NCBI RefSeq assembly: GCF_003726035.1
Contig: NZ_QICD01000011.1
Coordinates: forward strand, 1 to 64,000
DNA: 64,000 bases
Source: Paraeggerthella hongkongensis
GTDB taxonomy: Bacteria > Actinomycetota > Coriobacteriia > Coriobacteriales > Eggerthellaceae
Reading direction: 5' to 3'
Under the pieces are notes generated by a model that was not told the DNA's origin, searched no databases, and saw nothing but the letters and a program-made list of their open reading frames with translations. Positions 42,913 to 52,724 of the stretch are shown in pieces (within the stretch, counting starts at the first letter, position 1; every line of letters starts with the position of its first letter). The position numbers and the translations under genes are program-made.

Positions 42913-44193
42913 ATGGCGCGCACGCGAAGCGACAGGCGGGACGCTCCCGCTCACATCATGGGCCCGCAGATCATCCTGCTTCTGACGGTTCTCGCCCTCA
43001 TGCTTATCGGGTTCGTGATGATCTACTCCACGTCGGCGGTCATCACCTTGGCCAAAACGGGCGCGGACGGAGCCGGGAGCTCGATGGCCGAAACCATCAA
43101 CCAGATCAAGTTCGCCGTCGTCGGCGTGGTCTTGGCGGTGGCGATATGGAAGTTCGTGCCCGTTTCGCTATGGCGCAGCAACGTGGTGTGGGTGCTATGG
43201 GCCTTGGCGTTTCTGTTGCTCGTGGCCACGGCGGTGGCAGGCGTGGGCGACGAGGAATGGGGCGCTCGCCGCTGGCTCAGCATCGGCGGCTTCAGCTTGC
43301 AGGCGTCCGAGTTCGCCAAGATCGCCCTGATCTTGGTGGCGGCGCGCCTGTTCGCCGACTTCCGCGAGGGGCAGTACACCACAAGCGCGTTTTTGTGCCT
43401 GGTCGGTTTGCTGGTGGTGGCCCCGGTGCTCATGATTCTGGGCCCGCAATCCGACTTGGGAACCGCCATGATATGCGTCGTGGGCATTCTAGCCGTTATG
43501 TGGCTGGGGGAGGTTCCGCTTCGGACCATGCTCATCGTGGTGGGCGTGGTGGTCGCGCTGGGCTTGATCGGCATTTTCGGCTCGTCGTACAGGCGCGATC
43601 GTCTCATGGTGTTCTTGAATCCGTGGAACGACGGGCAGGGAGGCTTCGATACGGGGTACCAGTTGATTCACTCGCTTTACGCCCTTTCGGGCGGCGGCTT
43701 GTTCGGGCAGGGCTTGGGCAACTCCCATGAGAAGTACCTGTATCTCACCCAGGCCGACACCGACTTCATCTTCGCTATCATCGGCGAGGAGCTGGGCCTG
43801 GTGGGCGCGCTCGTGGTGGTGGCGCTGTTCTTGCTGCTGCTGTACGCGGGCATGCGCATAGCGGGATCGGCCTCCGACAACTTCGGTACCATGGTTGCCG
43901 GCGGTTGCACCATCATGATTGCGTTCCAGGCGTTTCTCAACATAGCCATGGTCATCGGGTGCTTTCCCGTAGTGGGAAAACCGTTGCCCTTCGTGTCGTC
44001 GGGCGGATCGTCGTTGGTGGCCATGCTGATTATGGTCGGGATCATTTTGTCAGTGTCTCAAAGCGCGAACGGCCCCACGGTGTACGACCGCCGACGTGCC
44101 GACCTGCGCGTGGTGCGTGCCGCCGATCCCGGCTTGGACGGCAGGGGCGAGGGGCGCGGGTCAGGATCGTCGTCTCGACGTGGCAGGAGGTAG
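42913..44193 (+). CDS. ftsW: Septal peptidoglycan polymerase FtsW
   Basis: 426 residues, 10 membrane helices, SEDS family. Motifs: ARRWLSIGGFSLQASEFAK, GPQSDLGTAMI, and PFVSSGGSSLVAML. C-terminus Arg/Gly-rich cytoplasmic tail. Glycosyltransferase partner of FtsI. The ATG at 42913 is preferred to a TTG 6 bp before. Confidence 0.95.
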   Translation: MARTRSDRRDAPAHIMGPQIILLLTVLALMLIGFVMIYSTSAVITLAKTGADGAGSSMAETINQIKFAVVGVVLAVAIWKFVPVSLWRSNVVWVLWALAFLLLVATAVAGVGDEEWGARRWLSIGGFSLQASEFAKIALILVAARLFADFREGQYTTSAFLCLVGLLVVAPVLMILGPQSDLGTAMICVVGILAVMWLGEVPLRTMLIVVGVVVALGLIGIFGSSYRRDRLMVFLNPWNDGQGGFDTGYQLIHSLYALSGGGLFGQGLGNSHEKYLYLTQADTDFIFAIIGEELGLVGALVVVALFLLLLYAGMRIAGSASDNFGTMVAGGCTIMIAFQAFLNIAMVIGCFPVVGKPLPFVSSGGSSLVAMLIMVGIILSVSQSANGPTVYDRRRADLRVVRAADPGLDGRGEGRGSGSSSRRGRR

Positions 44194-44197
44194 CGTT

Positions 44198-45316
44198 ATG
44201 CTTATCGTTTTATCCGGCGGCGGAACGGCCGGCCATATCAACCCCGCGCTTGCGCTGGCCGAAGAACTGGAGAAGCGCGGATGCACCGTGCGCTTCGCCG
44301 GCACTCCAACAGGCGTCGAGTCGCGCCTCGTGCCCGCTGCGGGCATCGAGTTCAAAGCGTTCGAAGCGCAGGGTTTCGATCGAAGTCATCCGCTGACGCT
44401 GCCGAAAGCCATCATGAAGATACAGAAGAGCACCGGCGAGGCCAAGCGATGGTTCGATGAGATTCAGCCTGACGCCGTGGTGGGCTTCGGCGGGTACGTG
44501 TGCATTCCGGTGGCGCGCGCTGCCGAGCAGCGCGACATTCCGGTGGTGGTGCACGAGCAGAATTCGGTTATGGGCATGGCGAACAAGTACCTTGCGAAGC
44601 GCGCCGCCGCCGTGTGCCTGACCTACGAGCGCGCGGCCGAGGCGCTTTCGGACAAGAGCCGGGTCAAGGTGACGGGCAATCCTGTGCGTTCGAGCGTGTT
44701 CGGAGCAACCCGCGCCGAGGGGCGCGCCGCCTTCGGCGTGCCCGACGATGCGCGCATGCTGCTGGTCACCGGCGGCAGCTTGGGCGCGCGCCACCTGAAC
44801 CAAGCGGTGACGGCGCTCAAAGACGCGCTGCTTTCCTACGAGGACCTGCACGTGGTGCACGTCACCGGCCCGAAGGAGCTTGACGCGGTGGCCGACGCGC
44901 TTTCCCTCGGCGAAGTCGAGGCTCGCCGCTGGCATCTGTACGGCTACACCGACCAGATGGGTTTGGCTATGGCCGCAGCCGACGCCATCGTCTCGCGCGC
45001 GGGCGCCACGTCGCTCGCCGAGATATCGGCGCGCGCCCTGCCTGCTTTGCTGGTTCCGTTCCCGTACGCCACTGAAGACCATCAGACCATGAACGCGCGT
45101 GCGTGCGTTGACGCCGGCGCTGCGTTCATGGTGGCCGATGCCGACGTGGAAGGCCCCGAATTCGAGCGTCTGCTGCGCACGCTCGTCGAGGATGCCGACG
45201 TGCGCGAGCGCATGGCCTGCGCGGCGCGGGCGCAGAAGACGAGGGACGCCGCCGCCCTTTTGGCGGACGCGGTCATGCAGGCTGCGTCGAGTCGAGGCTC
45301 AAAAGACGCTCGGTAG
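44198..45316 (+). CDS. murG: UDP-GlcNAc:lipid I GlcNAc transferase
   Basis: 372 residues, GT-B fold. GGGTAGHINPALALAEEL at the N-terminus, and the donor site GATSLAEISARALPALLVPFP (read in part, ~270-290). Makes lipid II on the inner membrane face. AGGAGG overlaps the ftsW stop; ATG 4 bp later. Confidence 0.96.
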   Translation: MLIVLSGGGTAGHINPALALAEELEKRGCTVRFAGTPTGVESRLVPAAGIEFKAFEAQGFDRSHPLTLPKAIMKIQKSTGEAKRWFDEIQPDAVVGFGGYVCIPVARAAEQRDIPVVVHEQNSVMGMANKYLAKRAAAVCLTYERAAEALSDKSRVKVTGNPVRSSVFGATRAEGRAAFGVPDDARMLLVTGGSLGARHLNQAVTALKDALLSYEDLHVVHVTGPKELDAVADALSLGEVEARRWHLYGYTDQMGLAMAAADAIVSRAGATSLAEISARALPALLVPFPYATEDHQTMNARACVDAGAAFMVADADVEGPEFERLLRTLVEDADVRERMACAARAQKTRDAAALLADAVMQAASSRGSKDAR

Positions 45317-45364
45317 GGTACAATGGCGGTTCGCGAAAGACGAGAGGCAATCGAAGGACGAAAG

Positions 45365-46807
45365 ATGGAAACAACGCGCATCGAACAGGTTCACTTCATC
45401 GGCGTGGGCGGGGTCGGCATGAGCGGCATCGCACGCGTCGCGTTTGACCAGGGGATGCAGGTGAGCGGTTCGGACATCAAGGAAAGTCGCTACACCAAGC
45501 AGCTCAAAGACGCCGGCATCACGGTGCACGTCGGCCATGATGCGTCCAATATTCCCGCGGGCGATCCCGTGGTCGTCGTGTCGACTGCCATCTTGGACAA
45601 CAACCCCGAGCTGATCGCCGCCAAAGAGCGCGGACTGACCATCTGGCATCGGGCTCAGATGCTCGCCCACCTGGGCGTGGGCCTGGAAACGCTTGCCGTG
45701 GCCGGTACGCACGGCAAGACCACGACCTCGTCCATGCTTGCCAGCGTGCTGGACGGAATGGGCGAGGATCCCACGTTCCTCATCGGCGGCATCGTGCGCG
45801 CCTACGGAACCAACGCCCATTCGGGAGCGGGCCGTCATTACGTGGTCGAGGCCGACGAGTCCGACAAGTCCTTCAGGCACCTGTCCCCGAAGGCTGTCCT
45901 CGTGACCAATATCGAAGCCGACCACCTGGACCATTATCGCGATCTTGACGAGATCTACGAGAAGTTCGCCGCGTTCATCGCATCGGTGCCCGCCGACGAA
46001 GGCGTGGTTGTTGCATGTGGCGAAGACGAGGCTTTGGTGCAGCTGGCGCAGCAGGCCGACCGCAAGCTGGTCGTGTACGGCTTTGCCGAAGGGTGCGACG
46101 CGCGCATCACGTCCTACGAGCCTCATGGCGTGGGCAGCGACTTCGTGCTTTCCCTGCCCAACGGCCAGCAGGTTCGCGCGCATGTTAAGCAGAACCCCGG
46201 TCGGCACAACGTGCTGAACGCTGCCGGCGTGGTGGCGCTTTTGTGGGCGCTCGGCTACGATGCGCAGGCTGCGGCCGACGCGCTGAGCGGATTTGCGGGC
46301 GTCAAGCGCCGCTTCGACCTGATAGGGGAAGTGGCCGGCGTTACCGTCGTGGACGACTACGCGCACCATCCCACCGAGATCGCTGCCACGATCGAAGCTG
46401 CCTCGCGCTTGGGGTTCTCGCACGTGCACGTGCTGTTCCAGCCGCATCGATACTCGCGTGCGCCGCTGTTCACCGAGGTGCTCAAAGACGATTTTGCCGC
46501 CGCGTTCGACGCTGCCGACGCCGTGACGTTCATGGACGTGTATCCGGCGGGCGAGGCCCCCGTTCCCGGCGTGTCCGGCAAGACGTTCTTGAACGTCGTG
46601 CTTGACCACGTTGGCCATCCGGAGGCGGCGTACGTTCCCCGTCGCATCGAGGTGGTTCCCTACCTGTTGTCCAAGTTGGGCGCGGGCGATCTGCTCATCA
46701 CCATGGGCGCGGGCGACGTGACGGCCATCGGGCCGCAGCTGGTCGATGCGCTTGAGCGGGGCGTTGATCCGTCTGCGGCGGTTTCCGGCCAGGACTCGCG
46801 GGCGTGA
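45365..46807 (+). CDS. murC: UDP-MurNAc:L-Ala ligase
   Basis: 480 residues. HFIGVGGVGMSGIARVA start motif, ATP site VAGTHGKTTTSSML (~115), and DDYAHHPTEIAATI near 337. First amino acid of the stem peptide. The ATG at 45365 follows GAAGGACGAAAG; an upstream ATG at 45323 would overlap non-conserved sequence. Confidence 0.95.
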   Translation: METTRIEQVHFIGVGGVGMSGIARVAFDQGMQVSGSDIKESRYTKQLKDAGITVHVGHDASNIPAGDPVVVVSTAILDNNPELIAAKERGLTIWHRAQMLAHLGVGLETLAVAGTHGKTTTSSMLASVLDGMGEDPTFLIGGIVRAYGTNAHSGAGRHYVVEADESDKSFRHLSPKAVLVTNIEADHLDHYRDLDEIYEKFAAFIASVPADEGVVVACGEDEALVQLAQQADRKLVVYGFAEGCDARITSYEPHGVGSDFVLSLPNGQQVRAHVKQNPGRHNVLNAAGVVALLWALGYDAQAAADALSGFAGVKRRFDLIGEVAGVTVVDDYAHHPTEIAATIEAASRLGFSHVHVLFQPHRYSRAPLFTEVLKDDFAAAFDAADAVTFMDVYPAGEAPVPGVSGKTFLNVVLDHVGHPEAAYVPRRIEVVPYLLSKLGAGDLLITMGAGDVTAIGPQLVDALERGVDPSAAVSGQDSRA

Positions 46808-46814
46808 TGCCTCG

Positions 46815-47741
46815 ATGACCGCTCGCCATACCTCTCCGCTTGAGGCGCTGCTCGTCGACGACGCGTTCGACGGCGACGTGTATCCGGCAGAGCCTATGGC
46901 TCGCCATACCATGTACCGCATCGGGGGGCCGGCTCGCTTTTACGTGCAGGTGGCGTCTGTGGGCGCGCTCAAGCATCTTGTCGAGGTGTGCGAGACGTCC
47001 GGCGTTCCTTGGGTCGCCGTCGGGCGCGGAAGCAACTTGCTGGTTTCCGACGAGGGCTATCCGGGTGTGGTGGTGACGTTGGGCCGCGATTTCCGCACAT
47101 GCCGCTTCGACGAGGACGCGAAGCGCTTCTGCGTGGGGGCCGGGGTGCCGCTGTCGTCGGTGGTGCAGGAGGCGTTTCGCCGTTCGCTTGCCGGGTTGGA
47201 GTTTGCGGTGGGCACGCCGGGAACCGTGGGCGGCGCGTTGCGCATGAACGCGGGATCCCGCGACGAGTGGATTGGATCGCGCGTGGTTTCAGTGACCACG
47301 CTCGACGCTCGAAAAGGCTTGATGCGACGCGCGGGGGACGAGATTTCCTGGGGGTATCGCTCCAGTTCGTTCGCTTTCGACGAGGTGATCGTGGAATGCG
47401 AACTTTCCGTAGAGCCGGCCGACCCGTTCTATTTACGAGGTAAGATGGAGGCGTCGCATACGCGGCGCAAGAAGACGCAGCCTCTGTCGCTTCCTTCATG
47501 CGGCAGCGTGTTTCGCAACCCCGAAGGGGATTCTGCTGGCCGCCTTATCGAGGCGGTCGGTTTGAAGGGCTGCACGATCGGCGGAGCCCAGGTGTCCGAA
47601 GTTCATGCGAATTTCATCGTGAACAAGGGCACCGCAACTGCGCGCGACGTGATGGATCTGATCGAGCTGGCTAGATATAAGGTGTACGAAGCGTATGGCA
47701 TCGAATTACAACCGGAAGTCCGCTTCCTCGGGTTCTCGTAA
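46815..47741 (+). CDS. murB: UDP-N-acetylenolpyruvoylglucosamine reductase
   Basis: 308 residues. FAD-binding MYRIGGPARFYVQV and GRGSNLLVSDEG, then LEFAVGTPGTVGGALRMNAG, and catalytic Ser in LPSCGSVFRNP with the final Glu in QPEVRFLG. Reduces UDP-GlcNAc-enolpyruvate to UDP-MurNAc. Overlaps ftsQ by 47 bp. Confidence 0.94.
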   Translation: MTARHTSPLEALLVDDAFDGDVYPAEPMARHTMYRIGGPARFYVQVASVGALKHLVEVCETSGVPWVAVGRGSNLLVSDEGYPGVVVTLGRDFRTCRFDEDAKRFCVGAGVPLSSVVQEAFRRSLAGLEFAVGTPGTVGGALRMNAGSRDEWIGSRVVSVTTLDARKGLMRRAGDEISWGYRSSSFAFDEVIVECELSVEPADPFYLRGKMEASHTRRKKTQPLSLPSCGSVFRNPEGDSAGRLIEAVGLKGCTIGGAQVSEVHANFIVNKGTATARDVMDLIELARYKVYEAYGIELQPEVRFLGFS

Positions 47742-48744
47742 GGCGTCTTCGCGCCCGCGGCGCTCGGCGGTCGCAAGCGCGCGGCCCGCTGCGTCTTCCC
47801 GCGCTGCGGCGAACCGTCCGGGTGGTCGCTCCTCGTCGTACGGCGGGGCTTATCGTGCTATGCCCGGCGGCCAGATGCCCAATCGCCGATCCGGTCAGAA
47901 CCAGCCGTCGCTCACATCCGTGCGCGTGGGCGACTTGGATCGTGCGCAGCGCTCTGCGCGCACGCAGCACACGTATCGCCGCCATCTGGTTCGCATCGGC
48001 ATCGCGGCCGCTTTCGTGGGCGCGCTCATCGTAGGCGGAGTGGGCGTCTACTATTCCAACCTGTTCACCATCGAGAGCGTATCGGTGAAAGGCGTCGAGC
48101 ACCTGACCGCCGAGGACATGCAGAACATGGCCGGAGTGCCGGCGGGCACGACGCTTTTGCGCGTGGACGCTTCCAAGATCAGGGACAACCTGCTGAAGAA
48201 CTCCTGGGTGCAGGACGTGTCGGTCAACCGCATCTTCCCGGATACGCTGGAGCTGGCGGTGACCGAGCGCACTATCGAAGCGGTGGTGGAGGTGCCCACG
48301 CAGAATGCGGAGAAGACGCAGCCGTGGGCTATCGCGTCGGACGGCATGTGGCTCATGCCCATTCCCGACAAAGACTCCGAGGCCGGTCGAAGGACCAGTT
48401 CCAAAGTGTACGAGGACGCCGATTCCGTGCTGCGGATCACCGATGTGCCGTATGGAACCAAGCCGGAAGTGGGGACGTACTGCACCGATGCCAACGTGAA
48501 CAACGCGCTCGACATCGTGGCGGGCATGACCACCGAGCTTGCCGACAGGGTCACTGCCGTCAAGGCTACCGAAAGAGAGTCGACCACGCTCACCATCAAG
48601 GACGGTCCCGACATCGTCTTCGGCACTGCCGACAACATTCGCGAAAAAGAACGCGTTTGCCTGGAGATCATGAAGCAGCATCCTGACGGAGTGGCTTACA
48701 TCAATGTCCGCACGGTCGAGCGCCCAACCTGGCGCGCCTCCTAG
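47695..48744 (+). CDS. ftsQ: Cell division protein FtsQ/DivIB
   Basis: 349 residues. A long Arg/Ser/Ala-rich cytoplasmic N-terminus (~1-100), one helix (~101-122), POTRA domain beginning FTIESVSVKGVEHLT (~123) and a FtsQ-type region DVSVNRIFPDTLELAVTERT. The ATG at 47695 lies inside murB in another frame, so the first 16 codons are double-coding; a later start would lose only part of the disordered tail. Last gene before a hairpin repeat that splits off ftsZ. Confidence 0.9.
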   Translation: MASNYNRKSASSGSRKASSRPRRSAVASARPAASSRAAANRPGGRSSSYGGAYRAMPGGQMPNRRSGQNQPSLTSVRVGDLDRAQRSARTQHTYRRHLVRIGIAAAFVGALIVGGVGVYYSNLFTIESVSVKGVEHLTAEDMQNMAGVPAGTTLLRVDASKIRDNLLKNSWVQDVSVNRIFPDTLELAVTERTIEAVVEVPTQNAEKTQPWAIASDGMWLMPIPDKDSEAGRRTSSKVYEDADSVLRITDVPYGTKPEVGTYCTDANVNNALDIVAGMTTELADRVTAVKATERESTTLTIKDGPDIVFGTADNIREKERVCLEIMKQHPDGVAYINVRTVERPTWRAS

Positions 48745-48750
48745 CCCGCA

Positions 48751-48836
48751 GGATGAGACGAAGGGACGGGGTCAATGACTCATTTTCTGGCCTGCGGCCG
48801 AAAATGAGTCATTGACCCCGTCCCTTCGTCTCATCC
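48751..48836. repeat. Long perfect hairpin repeat, copy 3 (inverted)
   Basis: Arms 48751-48787 and 48800-48836, 37 bp perfect. The core is identical to copy 1 at 4822, but the loop is its reverse complement (TGGCCTGCGGCC), so this copy is inserted in the other orientation. It lies 6 bp after the ftsQ stop and probably ends the mur operon transcript. Confidence 0.9.
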
Positions 48837-48885
48837 CTTCGTCTCGCTCTCGAATGAGATGTGACGCTCGCCGAAGCATATGTGG

Positions 48886-48952
48886 ACGTGCGGTTATCAT
48901 TACCGCAGCGTAATTTGCAAATGGTTGATCATCGTGTACAATAACCGCACGT
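48886..48952 (+). promoter_or_regulatory. ftsZ: ftsZ promoter flanked by a 12-bp inverted repeat
   Basis: TTGCAA (48915-48920), 16-bp spacer, TACAAT (48937-48942). ACGTGCGGTTAT (48886-48897) and ATAACCGCACGT (48941-48952) are a perfect inverted repeat that brackets the promoter and overlaps its -10. An internal TACCGC-AGCG-TAA lies between. Confidence 0.6.
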
Positions 48953-49012
48953 GAACGGTTCCCACGGAACAGAATCGCAGCATTTGAAAACGCAGCAGGT
49001 GTGGAGGAAACA

Positions 49013-50137
49013 ATGCCAAACAATTTGGGTGATCATTTGGCGGTCATCAAGGTCGTCGGCGTCGGCGGCGGCGGCACGAATGCCGTGAACCGCATGGTCG
49101 AAGCGGGCGTGCGCGGCGTCGAATTCATCGCCGTCAACACCGATCGCCAGGCGCTGCTCATGTCGGATGCCGACAAGACGATCCACATCGGCGAAGAGCT
49201 GACGCGCGGTTTGGGCGCCGGCGCGAACCCCGAGGTGGGGTGCCAGGCAGCCGAGGAAAGCCGTGCGGAGATCCGCGAAGCGCTCGCCGAGGCGGACATG
49301 GTGTTCGTTACGGCTGGCGAAGGCGGCGGCACGGGCACGGGCGCTGCGCCTATCATCGCTGAAATCGCACGCGAGGAAATCGGCGCGTTGACAGTGGGTA
49401 TCGTCACCAAGCCGTTCTCGTTCGAGGGACGCACGCGTCGCAACCAGGCGGAGCAGGGCATCGACCTGCTGTCGCAGAAGGTCGACACTCTCATCGTGAT
49501 TCCGAACGATCGCCTTCTCGAGATCGTCGACAAGAAGACCAGCATGCTCGATGCGTTCCGTATCGCTGACGACACGTTGCGCCAGGGCATTCAGGGCGTA
49601 ACCGACCTGATCACCATTCCGGGCCTTATCAACTTGGACTTCGCGGACATCCGCACCGTTATGAAGGACGCGGGCACGGCCATGATGGGCATCGGCCTGT
49701 CCTCGGGCGAGAATCGTGCGCTCGATGCCGCTCAGCAGGCTACGAACTCGAATCTGCTCGAGGCTTCCATCGCCGGCGCGTCGCGCGTTCTGTTCTCTAT
49801 CGCGGGCGGTCCCGATCTCACGCTGACCGAAGTTGACGAGGCTGCTCGTACGGTCGAGGCGTGCGCGGATGAGAACGCCAACATTATCTACGGCCAGATC
49901 ATTGACGAAACCATGCAGGATCAGGTGCGCATCACCGTTATCGCCACGGGCTTCAAGATGGGTTCTGCGCAGCAGTCCGCTATGGACTTCTCGCGTAAGG
50001 ACCTGTTCGCATCGACGTCCGCTCCGGAGCCTGCTCCCCAGCCGGTTCCGATGTCGTCGTACTCCTCGCGCACGAGCGCATCCGGTCGTTTCGCCGACGA
50101 GGATTACATTCCCGACTTTCTGAAGCGCCAGCATTAA
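49013..50137 (+). CDS. ftsZ: Cell division GTPase FtsZ
   Basis: 374 residues. GTP-binding [12 protein letters not shown] and the tubulin signature [10 protein letters not shown] (~105), synergy loop [11 protein letters not shown] (~208). The linker (~318-362) is short and Ser/Pro-rich, and the C-terminal [13 protein letters not shown] is the conserved tail that binds SepF. GGAGG lies 8 bp before the ATG at 49013. No ftsA nearby, as in other actinobacteria, so SepF is the likely membrane anchor. Confidence 0.97.
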   Translation: MPNNLGDHLAVIKVVGVGGGGTNAVNRMVEAGVRGVEFIAVNTDRQALLMSDADKTIHIGEELTRGLGAGANPEVGCQAAEESRAEIREALAEADMVFVTAGEGGGTGTGAAPIIAEIAREEIGALTVGIVTKPFSFEGRTRRNQAEQGIDLLSQKVDTLIVIPNDRLLEIVDKKTSMLDAFRIADDTLRQGIQGVTDLITIPGLINLDFADIRTVMKDAGTAMMGIGLSSGENRALDAAQQATNSNLLEASIAGASRVLFSIAGGPDLTLTEVDEAARTVEACADENANIIYGQIIDETMQDQVRITVIATGFKMGSAQQSAMDFSRKDLFASTSAPEPAPQPVPMSSYSSRTSASGRFADEDYIPDFLKRQH

Positions 50138-50150
50138 GAGCGGCCGCCGA

Positions 50151-50999
50151 ATGGTTGCGACCGAGCAGCTGCCCAGTCCGCTTTTGAACGCGCGCCGTTT
50201 CGGCGCGCGTTGTCTTCCTGTGCTTACCGACGACAGGCTGTATGAGAGCGTCGGCGTGCGCGTTGTCTTCACGGGCCGCGAGGGCGGCGTGAGCAAGGGC
50301 CCGTACGAATCGCTGAATCTGGGTTCCCACGTGGAGGACGATCTTTCTTCCGTGCAGGAGAACCGCGGCATCCTGCTTGAATCTCTTGATGCTTCGAACG
50401 TTCGCCTTGTCATGGCCAACCAGGTGCACGGCGATACGCTGGTCTGCATCGAGGGTGCGTCTGCGTCGCTTGTCGACGAAGCTTGCGAGCAGGCTCGAAA
50501 GGGCGCTGACGCGCTGGTTGTCGGGGCTTGCGACGTTGCGGCGCTGCTGTGCTTCGCCGATTGCGTCCCCGTTGTGATCGTGTCTCCTACGGGGCGTTTC
50601 GCCGTGGTGCATGCGGGGTGGCGCGGCGTGATGAACGGCGTGGCTGCGAAAGCTGCGGAAACGCTGGCGAAGCTTGACCGCCCTCGTTTGGGAGCAGGAG
50701 CTTCGAGCGAGTACAACGTGTACGTAGGCCCTCATATTCGCACATGCTGCTTTGAAACCGGCACGGACGTGCGCGATCGGTTCGCTGCGCGATTCGGAAG
50801 CGGCTGCATCGCGGACAACGGTCATGTCAGCCTGGTGAAGGCCCTTTCCGTCGGCTTGGAAGAGGCGGGCGTTTCCCCGCATCGCATCGTGGATGCGGGC
50901 GTATGCACCCAGTGCTCGCATGAGGAGTATTTCTCGTATCGCGCGTCAGGCGGCGTGTGCGGCCGGCACGGTGCGATCGCGTATAGGAAGGCAAGGTAG
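50151..50999 (+). CDS. pgeF: PgeF/YfiH laccase-domain protein
   Basis: 282 residues, Cu-oxidase_4 family (PF02578). Metal ligands in NQVHGD, CFADCVPVV and VHAGWRGVMNG. Members act as purine nucleoside phosphorylase/adenosine deaminase, and E. coli YfiH also edits wrongly built UDP-MurNAc-peptide. The link to ftsZ and the mur genes fits the second role. 13 bp after ftsZ. Confidence 0.9.
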   Translation: MVATEQLPSPLLNARRFGARCLPVLTDDRLYESVGVRVVFTGREGGVSKGPYESLNLGSHVEDDLSSVQENRGILLESLDASNVRLVMANQVHGDTLVCIEGASASLVDEACEQARKGADALVVGACDVAALLCFADCVPVVIVSPTGRFAVVHAGWRGVMNGVAAKAAETLAKLDRPRLGAGASSEYNVYVGPHIRTCCFETGTDVRDRFAARFGSGCIADNGHVSLVKALSVGLEEAGVSPHRIVDAGVCTQCSHEEYFSYRASGGVCGRHGAIAYRKAR

Positions 51000-51001
51000 G
51001 C

Positions 51002-51703
51002 ATGGGCTTCAAAGAACGCTACGAACGTACGCTGGCCGATCTTGCGGCAAGCTGCCGGGACGCCGGGCGCGACCCTCGCGAAGTTCGCTTGGTGGCTGTC
51101 TCCAAAACGGTGGGCGTGGCCGAAGTGGCCGCCGCGCTCAAGGCCGGGGCTTGCGATTTCGGCGAGAATCGCCCGGACATGCTTATGGAGAAGGCCGAAG
51201 CTTTCCCGAGCGCTACCTGGCATTTCATAGGGAACATCCAGTCGCGCAGGATCGGCGACATCGTGGCGCATGCATCGCTTGTCCATTCGCTGCATCAAGA
51301 GCGGCATCTGGCTAAGTTCGACGCTGCCGCAGCCGAGGCGGGCAAGGTGCAAGACGTGCTCTTGGAAGTCAACGTGTCGGGCGAGGCCAGCAAAAGCGGT
51401 CTTGCGCCCAATGAGGTTGCCCCCATGCTTGCGCGATGCGCAGATTTTCCGCATGTGCGCGTGCGCGGGCTTATGACGATGGCTCCGCAGGGAGATCTTG
51501 ACGCGGCTCGTGCGTGCTTCGAGGATCTTGCGCGTTTGCGCGATGAGGTGCGCGGTACCCTGGATGCGCAGCGAGCAGCGGTTTTCGATGAACTTTCTAT
51601 GGGTATGAGTGAGGATTGGCATGAGGCCGTTCTTGCAGGCGCTACCATAGTGCGCATCGGTCGAGCCCTGTTCGACGAGGAATTCGAAGCAACGCACGCG
51701 TGA
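51002..51703 (+). CDS. yggS: PLP-binding homeostasis protein YggS
   Basis: 233 residues, alanine racemase-like fold without the second domain. LVAVSKTVGVAEV carries the PLP lysine; FGENRPDMLMEKAE and ELSMGMSEDWHEAVLAGATIVRIG follow the family. Non-catalytic PLP carrier. 2 bp after pgeF. Confidence 0.92.
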   Translation: MGFKERYERTLADLAASCRDAGRDPREVRLVAVSKTVGVAEVAAALKAGACDFGENRPDMLMEKAEAFPSATWHFIGNIQSRRIGDIVAHASLVHSLHQERHLAKFDAAAAEAGKVQDVLLEVNVSGEASKSGLAPNEVAPMLARCADFPHVRVRGLMTMAPQGDLDAARACFEDLARLRDEVRGTLDAQRAAVFDELSMGMSEDWHEAVLAGATIVRIGRALFDEEFEATHA

Positions 51704-51776
51704 GAGCGCGACGCGAACCGAAACAGTTTGCAGCGGCGGCGCGACCGTCGGGAATGAAACGAAGCAGGTGAACGGT

Positions 51777-52724
51777 ATGGAGTTGCCAAAGATGAAGAAG
51801 TCCGGGGGCGGCGGGATGCTCGACGGAATCAAATCGAAGCTCGGCTTTGCCGATGCGAATCAAGGGTACGACGACGGTTATTACGACCGCGGCTACGACG
51901 ATCGTAGCTTCGAAGACGAGTTCGGCGATGAGTATGCGGGGGATTACGGCGAGTACGGCCCCGATTATCGCGAGGATGCAGGTTTGGGCGGCGACGCGCC
52001 GGCATCCAAGTACGATCCGTACGCGCCGGTCACCACGCGTCCGGCTCGCTCGTCAAGTCGCACGTCGGCGCGCAGTGCAGGGTTCACTCCGCCGAAGCTC
52101 GTCTCCATCGACGACGTGCGCGCGCATACCCAGGTGCCGGAAAGCTTGAACCGCGACCCGTTGCCGGCTCGCCGCGTGAGCTCGATTTCGTCGGCGGCTT
52201 CGTACCGCAGCGATCGCACGATGGTCGACGCGGCAACCTCCGCTCCGGCCAACACGCCGAACGCGCGTGCCGCAGCCGCTCAGAACCGCGAGCGCTCCGA
52301 AAGCTTGAACTCGCTGTTCACGTCTACGGCTCCCGATCCGGTCTTGGACGCCGCGCCCGCAGCCGCGGGCGCAAGGTCGAACGCCACCGTGGCGACGGCT
52401 GTTGCCAATCCCGGCGCTGGCGTAACCGCTCCCGCGCCCGTTGTCGCGGCTGTTCCTGCGCGCGCCATCACGTTGCTCAAGCCTGCCAGCTACGGTGAGG
52501 CGGAGCGCGTCGCGAAGGCCCTCAAGGAAGGCGACGCGGTGGTCATCGCTTTGCGTAACACGCCCGATCATCTGTCGAAGCGCATTCTCGATTTCGCGTT
52601 CGGCGTGTCGTGCGCGCTTGACGCAAGCGTCGACTGCATTGCCGACAAGGTGTTCGTCATCACGCGCGGCGCTGCTCTCAGCGAAGCCGAGAAGGCCGCG
52701 TTGCGCAATCAGGGCGTGCTGTAA
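51777..52724 (+). CDS. sepF: Division protein SepF
   Basis: 315 residues, longer than the usual 150-220 because of a long disordered middle rich in Ala/Pro/Ser. N-terminal amphipathic helix MLDGIKSKLGFAD after a Lys/Gly start, Asp/Tyr-rich patch, and the SepF fold at ~237-315 (ITLLKPASYGEAERVAKAL). Anchors FtsZ to the membrane. ATG 51777 is chosen for the AGGTG 7-11 bp upstream. Confidence 0.9.
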   Translation: MELPKMKKSGGGGMLDGIKSKLGFADANQGYDDGYYDRGYDDRSFEDEFGDEYAGDYGEYGPDYREDAGLGGDAPASKYDPYAPVTTRPARSSSRTSARSAGFTPPKLVSIDDVRAHTQVPESLNRDPLPARRVSSISSAASYRSDRTMVDAATSAPANTPNARAAAAQNRERSESLNSLFTSTAPDPVLDAAPAAAGARSNATVATAVANPGAGVTAPAPVVAAVPARAITLLKPASYGEAERVAKALKEGDAVVIALRNTPDHLSKRILDFAFGVSCALDASVDCIADKVFVITRGAALSEAEKAALRNQGVL

